A stretch of DNA of 27,237 nucleotides from Bacteroidales bacterium UBA4788 (GTDB lineage: Bacteria > Bacteroidota > Bacteroidia > Bacteroidales > VadinHA17). The translations under genes and the position numbers were made by a program. The stretch is from positions 4,874 to 32,110 of the forward strand of contig DHGW01000017.1 in NCBI GenBank assembly GCA_002402965.1, written 5' to 3'. Shown piece by piece: positions 22,998 through 27,237 of the stretch; position 1 is the first letter of the stretch; each line of letters opens with the position of its first letter. The notes beneath the pieces are model-generated. The model worked only from the letters and a program-made list of their open reading frames with translations, made no database searches and had not been told where the DNA came from.

Positions 22998-25900
22998 ATG
23001 ACAAGAATATTACATCATCCCATACTTGACATCCCGCATGAGCAGGAGACTGGTTTTCTGTACAACGGCAAGGAAGTCCGGGGGATGAAGGGATTCACCA
23101 TTGCGGCGGCGCTTCACCAGGCAGGATTCCCGGTCCATACGCACAGTCTCGACAACCGTAACAGGAGCCTGGAGTGCGGCATTGGTAAGTGCGGCGCCTG
23201 CGAGATGCTTGTTGATGGCGTGGTGAAACGCATCTGCATCACCCCTGTCATCGGTGTCAGGGAAGTGGCCGAGATACCTGCCGGATACCAGTCGGCTGTT
23301 ACTGTAAGAGCTGACGGTATGACAAGGAAAGTATACCGCACCACAGTTGCTATCGCGGGAGCGGGACCGGCAGGACTGGCGGCCAGGGAGGTGCTCAACA
23401 GGCACAATGTGCCCAACCTGGTGATTGACAGTAATGACCATATTGGTGGTCAGTTCCTGATGCAGACTCACCAGTTCTTCTTTTTCGAAAAGGAGCAGCA
23501 GTTCGGAGGAATGAGGGGATTTGACATTGCGAAGAACCTGGCGGGGGAATCGCACGGGGGGATCATGCTCAACTCGACGATCTGGGACATACTTGAGGGA
23601 CAGAGGATTGCAGCGAAGAACATGCGTACCGGGGAGATCTTCTACGTGGATGCTCAGTACCTGGTAGTGGCCACCGGCGCGGTGCCGTTCATGCCGGCAT
23701 TCGGCAACGACGACCTGCCGGGTGTCTATACCGCCGCTGTGATACAGAAGATGATGAACCAGGAGTTCACCCTGCTCGGGAAGGATATACTTACGGTAGG
23801 CGCCGGCAACATCGGTTACCTCACCTCATACCAGCTGATGCAGGCCGGGGCAAAGGTGAAGGCAATCATTGAGGCAATGCCTTTTGAAGGAGGCTTCCCC
23901 GTACAGGCCAACAGGGTCAGGAGGCTGGGCATACCCGTCATACTTTCTCACATGCTTGTCAGGGCCATACCCAACAACACCAATGATGGCATCTGCGGTG
24001 CGGTGATAGCAGAGTGCCGTGACTTCACCCCTGTTCCGGGAACGGAAAAGATAATCGACGGCATCGATGCCATCAACATATGCACTGGCCTCATCCCCGA
24101 CAACCAGTTGCTTGTCAAGGGTCGCGAGGTGTTCGGCACGAAGGTGTTAGCAGCAGGAGACGCCATGCGCATTGGTGAGGGCACCACGGCAGTGCTTCGC
24201 GGCAAGCAGGCTGCAATGGAGATAATCCAGGAGATGGGCGTGCGCAGCAACTACAGTGAATATCTCTCATTATCAAAGGAATACATTGACTCACAACAGC
24301 ATCCGACGAGGGTCATTGAGAACCCCTGGATGCCTGACGAGGCAAGGATGAACGCCAGGCCGTTCGTCATAATCGACTGCCTCTACAGCTTCGCCTGCAA
24401 TCCGTGCCAGTTTGCATGTCCGCACGGGGCCATAACAAAAGCCTCACCGGACACCGTGCCGGCAATAGACTTTGAAAAGTGCACAGGCTGCCTCAAGTGC
24501 GTCTACCAGTGCCCGGGGCTGGCGATCTTCGGGTACAACACTACGAAGAACCAGCTCTTCCTGCCGGTGGAATATTTTGTTGAGGAGGGAAAGGAAGTCT
24601 GGCTCGTTGACAACAACGGGATGAAAGTGGGTGAGGGTGTGATCGAGAAGGTGATGCTGAAGCCCAACAGGACAAATGTTGCAAGAGTGAGGGCTATCAC
24701 CCCCGGGGGCATGGATATTGTTGCCGCACGGGGCTTAATTGCGAAGGAGCATTACCCCGAACCGGTGACCTTCACTCCCGCCCCCGGGATGGAGGCGAAG
24801 GAGTACGTCTGCCACTGCGAGGATGTGACGCTGGATGAGATAATGGCAGTTATCGGAGACAGGAAATATATCTCGGTGGATGAGATAAAGCACACCACCC
24901 GTCTCGGGATGGGGCCTTGCCGCGGCAAGCGCTGCATCAAGAGGCTCTCGATGCTTCTCAAACCCTCCGGAATAGAAATTGTGGGTGACGCCACGCCCAG
25001 GGCTCCGCTCTCGAACCAGATATCCATGGGAGAGCTCTTCCCTCTGAGCACGCCGGAGGTAATAATCACTCCGGGTGACAGGAAAAAGGTAAAGGTGGGA
25101 GCCCTGGTAGCCGGCGGCGGCATCACCGGCAGCGCCCTGATGCGTTACCTGGCCGAGGCCGGAATGAAGCCGGTGCTCATCAATCATGACCGCGGATCAT
25201 CATGGCGTAACATCGCCGGTGGCAGACCCAACTTCAGCGTGCCAGAGCTCTCTGATATAGCCAGGCATAACCATGAGCTGTTCAAGGAACTGCAGAAGAC
25301 CGGTGAGGTCAACTACCGGGAAATCAAATATGTGACTTTTGCCCATGACGATGTAATGATGAACCAGCTGGAAGCATCACTGGCATGGACTGACGGAGAG
25401 ATGGTAAAGCCCGCAGACTACGCCGCGAAGATCGCCCCTGGCATCAACCCGGACCTGAAGAACAGATACAGGGCAGCAATGCTGACCAATGACTGCTGGC
25501 AGGCCACGCCGGGTAAGGTGATTGACCTGATCAGACACCTGGGTATAATGGCCGGAGGCAACGTGGAGGAAGACAGCACCGTCACCGGCGTGAGCCGCAA
25601 CGGCAGGGAATTCAGTGTCATAGTGCAAAACCACAGGGGCGAGTATATTGAGTACATCACCCCCGTCTTCGTCAATGCCATGGGTGCGCAGGGTGAAGAG
25701 TTTGCACGCAGCCTGGGAATCTATACAGGCACATATGGTGTACGCCACCAGGCCTTCATCACCAGGCGACTGCCGATGATGGGACCGAATAACACGCCGC
25801 TGCCGATGCTTATCGACCGCCGGAACTACAAGGGATTCATAGCGGTATACGGGCAGCAGCTGGGAGAGACGGGCCAGATAATAGGATGTGCCTCGCCGGC

Positions 25901-26222
25901 AGCAGATCCTGCAGAGGCCGGGCGAAACCTGAAAGTGAACAGCAAGGAGTTCATGGAGATAGTGTCAGAGGTCTTCACCTCATGGCTGCCGGAGCTCTCC
26001 TCGGCCGGGTTCCAGTCACTCTGGAGCGGATACTATACCGAGCCACGGATGTACATTGATCCGGAACACGGACTGTTCCTCGGGCTGCGCGGACAGGGAT
26101 TCATGCTCGGACAGTACCTGGCAAAACTCTATGTCGACAAGCTCACGGGGCGCGAGGTACCGGCATATTTCAGCCGCCTGTCGCTGAAGGGCGACGGGCT
26201 GCCGGAGAAGGCATTCAAATAA
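22998..26222 (+). CDS. Fused flavin/iron-sulfur amino-acid dehydrogenase (HcnA-HcnB-HcnC-like in one chain)
   Basis: A 1074-residue multidomain oxidoreductase. Order: a [2Fe-2S] domain with C60, C65, C68, C80; a pyridine-nucleotide-disulfide reductase-type FAD module (GAGPAG 121-126, second Rossmann GAGNIG 268-273, ATG at 225-227); 4Fe-4S motifs C467-x2-C470-x3-C474-P (with C461) and C495-x2-C498-x2-C501-x3-C505-P; a BFD-like [2Fe-2S] site C605-x-C607...C641-x4-C646; and a DAO-type FAD oxidase domain from about 700 (VAGGGITG 704-711). In other bacteria the matching parts are separate subunits of hydrogen cyanide synthase, opine or octopine oxidase, D-hydroxyproline dehydrogenase and dye-linked L-proline dehydrogenase. 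The DAO domain sets substrate; the adjoining proline dehydrogenase gene points to an imino acid or opine-like substrate. Confidence 0.88.
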   Translation: MTRILHHPILDIPHEQETGFLYNGKEVRGMKGFTIAAALHQAGFPVHTHSLDNRNRSLECGIGKCGACEMLVDGVVKRICITPVIGVREVAEIPAGYQSAVTVRADGMTRKVYRTTVAIAGAGPAGLAAREVLNRHNVPNLVIDSNDHIGGQFLMQTHQFFFFEKEQQFGGMRGFDIAKNLAGESHGGIMLNSTIWDILEGQRIAAKNMRTGEIFYVDAQYLVVATGAVPFMPAFGNDDLPGVYTAAVIQKMMNQEFTLLGKDILTVGAGNIGYLTSYQLMQAGAKVKAIIEAMPFEGGFPVQANRVRRLGIPVILSHMLVRAIPNNTNDGICGAVIAECRDFTPVPGTEKIIDGIDAINICTGLIPDNQLLVKGREVFGTKVLAAGDAMRIGEGTTAVLRGKQAAMEIIQEMGVRSNYSEYLSLSKEYIDSQQHPTRVIENPWMPDEARMNARPFVIIDCLYSFACNPCQFACPHGAITKASPDTVPAIDFEKCTGCLKCVYQCPGLAIFGYNTTKNQLFLPVEYFVEEGKEVWLVDNNGMKVGEGVIEKVMLKPNRTNVARVRAITPGGMDIVAARGLIAKEHYPEPVTFTPAPGMEAKEYVCHCEDVTLDEIMAVIGDRKYISVDEIKHTTRLGMGPCRGKRCIKRLSMLLKPSGIEIVGDATPRAPLSNQISMGELFPLSTPEVIITPGDRKKVKVGALVAGGGITGSALMRYLAEAGMKPVLINHDRGSSWRNIAGGRPNFSVPELSDIARHNHELFKELQKTGEVNYREIKYVTFAHDDVMMNQLEASLAWTDGEMVKPADYAAKIAPGINPDLKNRYRAAMLTNDCWQATPGKVIDLIRHLGIMAGGNVEEDSTVTGVSRNGREFSVIVQNHRGEYIEYITPVFVNAMGAQGEEFARSLGIYTGTYGVRHQAFITRRLPMMGPNNTPLPMLIDRRNYKGFIAVYGQQLGETGQIIGCASPAADPAEAGRNLKVNSKEFMEIVSEVFTSWLPELSSAGFQSLWSGYYTEPRMYIDPEHGLFLGLRGQGFMLGQYLAKLYVDKLTGREVPAYFSRLSLKGDGLPEKAFK

Positions 26223-26232
26223 GAAATTTTCA

Positions 26233-26240
26233 TATCTTTG
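26233..26240 (+). promoter_or_regulatory. Possible -7 promoter element before the proline dehydrogenase gene
   Basis: A perfect TATCTTTG lies 29 bases before the ATG, but no TTTG or TTG stands at the right distance upstream. The gene may therefore be transcribed both from here and from the preceding gene. Confidence 0.3.
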
Positions 26241-26268
26241 AACGCCAAAAAATCAAAAGCGCTCAAAG

Positions 26269-27180
26269 ATGTTCAACAAGTTCATTGCCTCAATCCTTCC
26301 TTACTTCCCGAAGAAATTCATCTGGATCTTTTCCCGTGCATATATCTCAGGTGTGACCAGGGCAGATGCCATGCGGGCTTCAAAGGAGCTTAACTCACAG
26401 GGCGTCAGGGTGACCCTCGACGTGCTGGGCGAGTTTATAAAGTCGCTCGACGAGGCCGAAGCCAACAAACAGGAATATCTTGATCTGATAGAGGAGACCG
26501 AGAAGAACGGTATCAACGGGAACTATTCTCTCAAACCGACGAGCTTCGGGCTGCTGATAGACAAGGAAGCGTGCTACAGGCTGATGCGCGAGATAGTGGC
26601 AAAGGCTGCCTCGTACAACAACTTCTGCAGGATAGACATGGAGGATTCGCCCTGCACCGACCTCGAGATTGAGCTTTACAGGCGGCTGCATGCCGAGTTC
26701 CCGAAGAACGTCGGACTGGTGCTACAGGCATACATGAGAAGGACTTACAGCGACCTGGAGAAGATGCTTGACATGAACACCCCGGAGATTCCCACCAACT
26801 ACCGTCTCTGCAAGGGTATTTACATTGAACCTGCGGAGATTGCGTACAAGAAGTACGAGGAGATCAACCGGCATTACCTTGAGGATCTTGAGTTCATGTT
26901 CCGGAACAAAATATATGTTGGTATAGCCACGCATGACAGACCGCTGATTGAGGGAGCGTATGAGCTGATCAAAAAATACAGTGTACCGAAGAACATGTAC
27001 GAGTTCCAGATGCTTTACGGGGTCACCCCGAAGCTGCGGCAGAGCATCGTTGATGCCGGTCATGTTATGAGGGTATATGTCCCGTTCGGAGAAAAGTGGT
27101 TTGGTTATTCAACCAGGCGCCTGAAGGAGAACCCGAAGATTGCCAGTCATATCATTAAGGCACTGTTTATCAAAGGGTAA
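26269..27180 (+). CDS. Monofunctional proline dehydrogenase
   Basis: A 303-residue FAD enzyme of the proline dehydrogenase (PRODH) family, which oxidises L-proline to pyrroline-5-carboxylate and passes electrons to quinone. Length is close to the Thermus enzyme. Motifs: SLKPTSFG with K89, FCRIDMED (119-126), VLQAYMRRT (151-159), YRLCKGIYIEP (178-188), GIATHDR (218-224), FQMLYGV (246-252) and VYVPFG...STRRLKEN with Y270, R283, R284. Y270 is 13 residues before the arginine pair, as in Thermus PRODH, and corresponds to the Tyr that excludes hydroxyproline, so proline is the expected substrate. No P5C dehydrogenase is fused or visible nearby. It follows the fused dehydrogenase by 46 bases. Confidence 0.93.
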   Translation: MFNKFIASILPYFPKKFIWIFSRAYISGVTRADAMRASKELNSQGVRVTLDVLGEFIKSLDEAEANKQEYLDLIEETEKNGINGNYSLKPTSFGLLIDKEACYRLMREIVAKAASYNNFCRIDMEDSPCTDLEIELYRRLHAEFPKNVGLVLQAYMRRTYSDLEKMLDMNTPEIPTNYRLCKGIYIEPAEIAYKKYEEINRHYLEDLEFMFRNKIYVGIATHDRPLIEGAYELIKKYSVPKNMYEFQMLYGVTPKLRQSIVDAGHVMRVYVPFGEKWFGYSTRRLKENPKIASHIIKALFIKG

Positions 27181-27237
27181 GTCTCCAGTCGGCAGTGATT
27201 CCGGATTTTGGGGTTGCTCGTAGAGCATAAAGAATTG

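Noticed and set aside
26269..27180. Hydroxyproline dehydrogenase instead of proline dehydrogenase
   Set aside because: The Tyr that disfavours hydroxyproline in proline dehydrogenases is present as Y270; the hydroxyproline enzyme has Ser there.

Overview
The window looks like a chromosomal segment of a member of the Bacteroidota, probably an anaerobic Bacteroidales-like lineage. Four things support this: a PorP/SprF-type outer-membrane protein, a DivIC/FtsB-like division protein, an OmpH/Skp-like lipoprotein, and several promoters of the phylum's own type (TTTG, then about 19-23 bases, then TAnnTTTG). A tungsten-type aldehyde:ferredoxin oxidoreductase and a protein rich in iron-sulfur sites suggest anaerobic metabolism. 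No rRNA, tRNA, CRISPR array or insertion sequence was recognised.

Left part (1-7000). This is loosely packed, with small genes and two decaying ones. In order: a partial DCC-family thiol protein (1-349, minus); an esterase with an internal deletion and frameshift (414-1117, minus); a small alarmone hydrolase-like HD protein (1456-2025, plus); a lipoprotein (2201-2746, minus); an orphan four-helix membrane protein (3109-3543, plus); an AIM24-family protein (3619-4383, minus); a cupin (4459-4812, minus); a TspO-like membrane protein (4970-5692, minus); an internal fragment of a penicillin acylase (about 5812-6569, minus); and a small conserved protein (6618-6878, minus).

Signalling block (7100-12103, all minus). 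A hybrid histidine kinase (sensor, kinase, receiver, HPt) is followed by an NtrC-type sigma-54 activator, then by a membrane-anchored coiled-coil protein. Between the last two lie a near-consensus sigma-54 promoter and two perfect palindromes in the position of activator sites. This reads as a self-contained phosphorelay whose likely local target is the coiled-coil envelope protein.

Middle (12189-16161, plus). A secreted metallophosphoesterase fused to a PQQ-type beta-propeller is followed by a compact group: a DUF937 protein, an OmpA-like peptidoglycan-binding protein, and a membrane/coiled-coil/helix-hairpin-helix protein.

Right part (16349-27180). This part is metabolic and envelope-related. 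A KamA-type radical SAM aminomutase has both lysine-side-chain-binding aspartates replaced, so it probably does not act on lysine. A long aldehyde:ferredoxin oxidoreductase (minus) diverges from a ThiS/MoaD-like sulfur carrier (plus). The DivIC/FtsB-like, OmpH-like and PorP/SprF-like genes follow. The window closes with a 1074-residue fused flavin/iron-sulfur dehydrogenase (equivalent to HcnA, HcnB and HcnC in one chain, plus extra 4Fe-4S sites) and a monofunctional proline dehydrogenase, suggesting oxidation of proline or a related imino or opine-like substrate. Short tandem 7-mer and 8-mer repeats sit in three intergenic gaps. The strongest leads are the sigma-54 circuit, the altered aminomutase pocket with its operator-like palindrome, and the fused dehydrogenase next to proline dehydrogenase.
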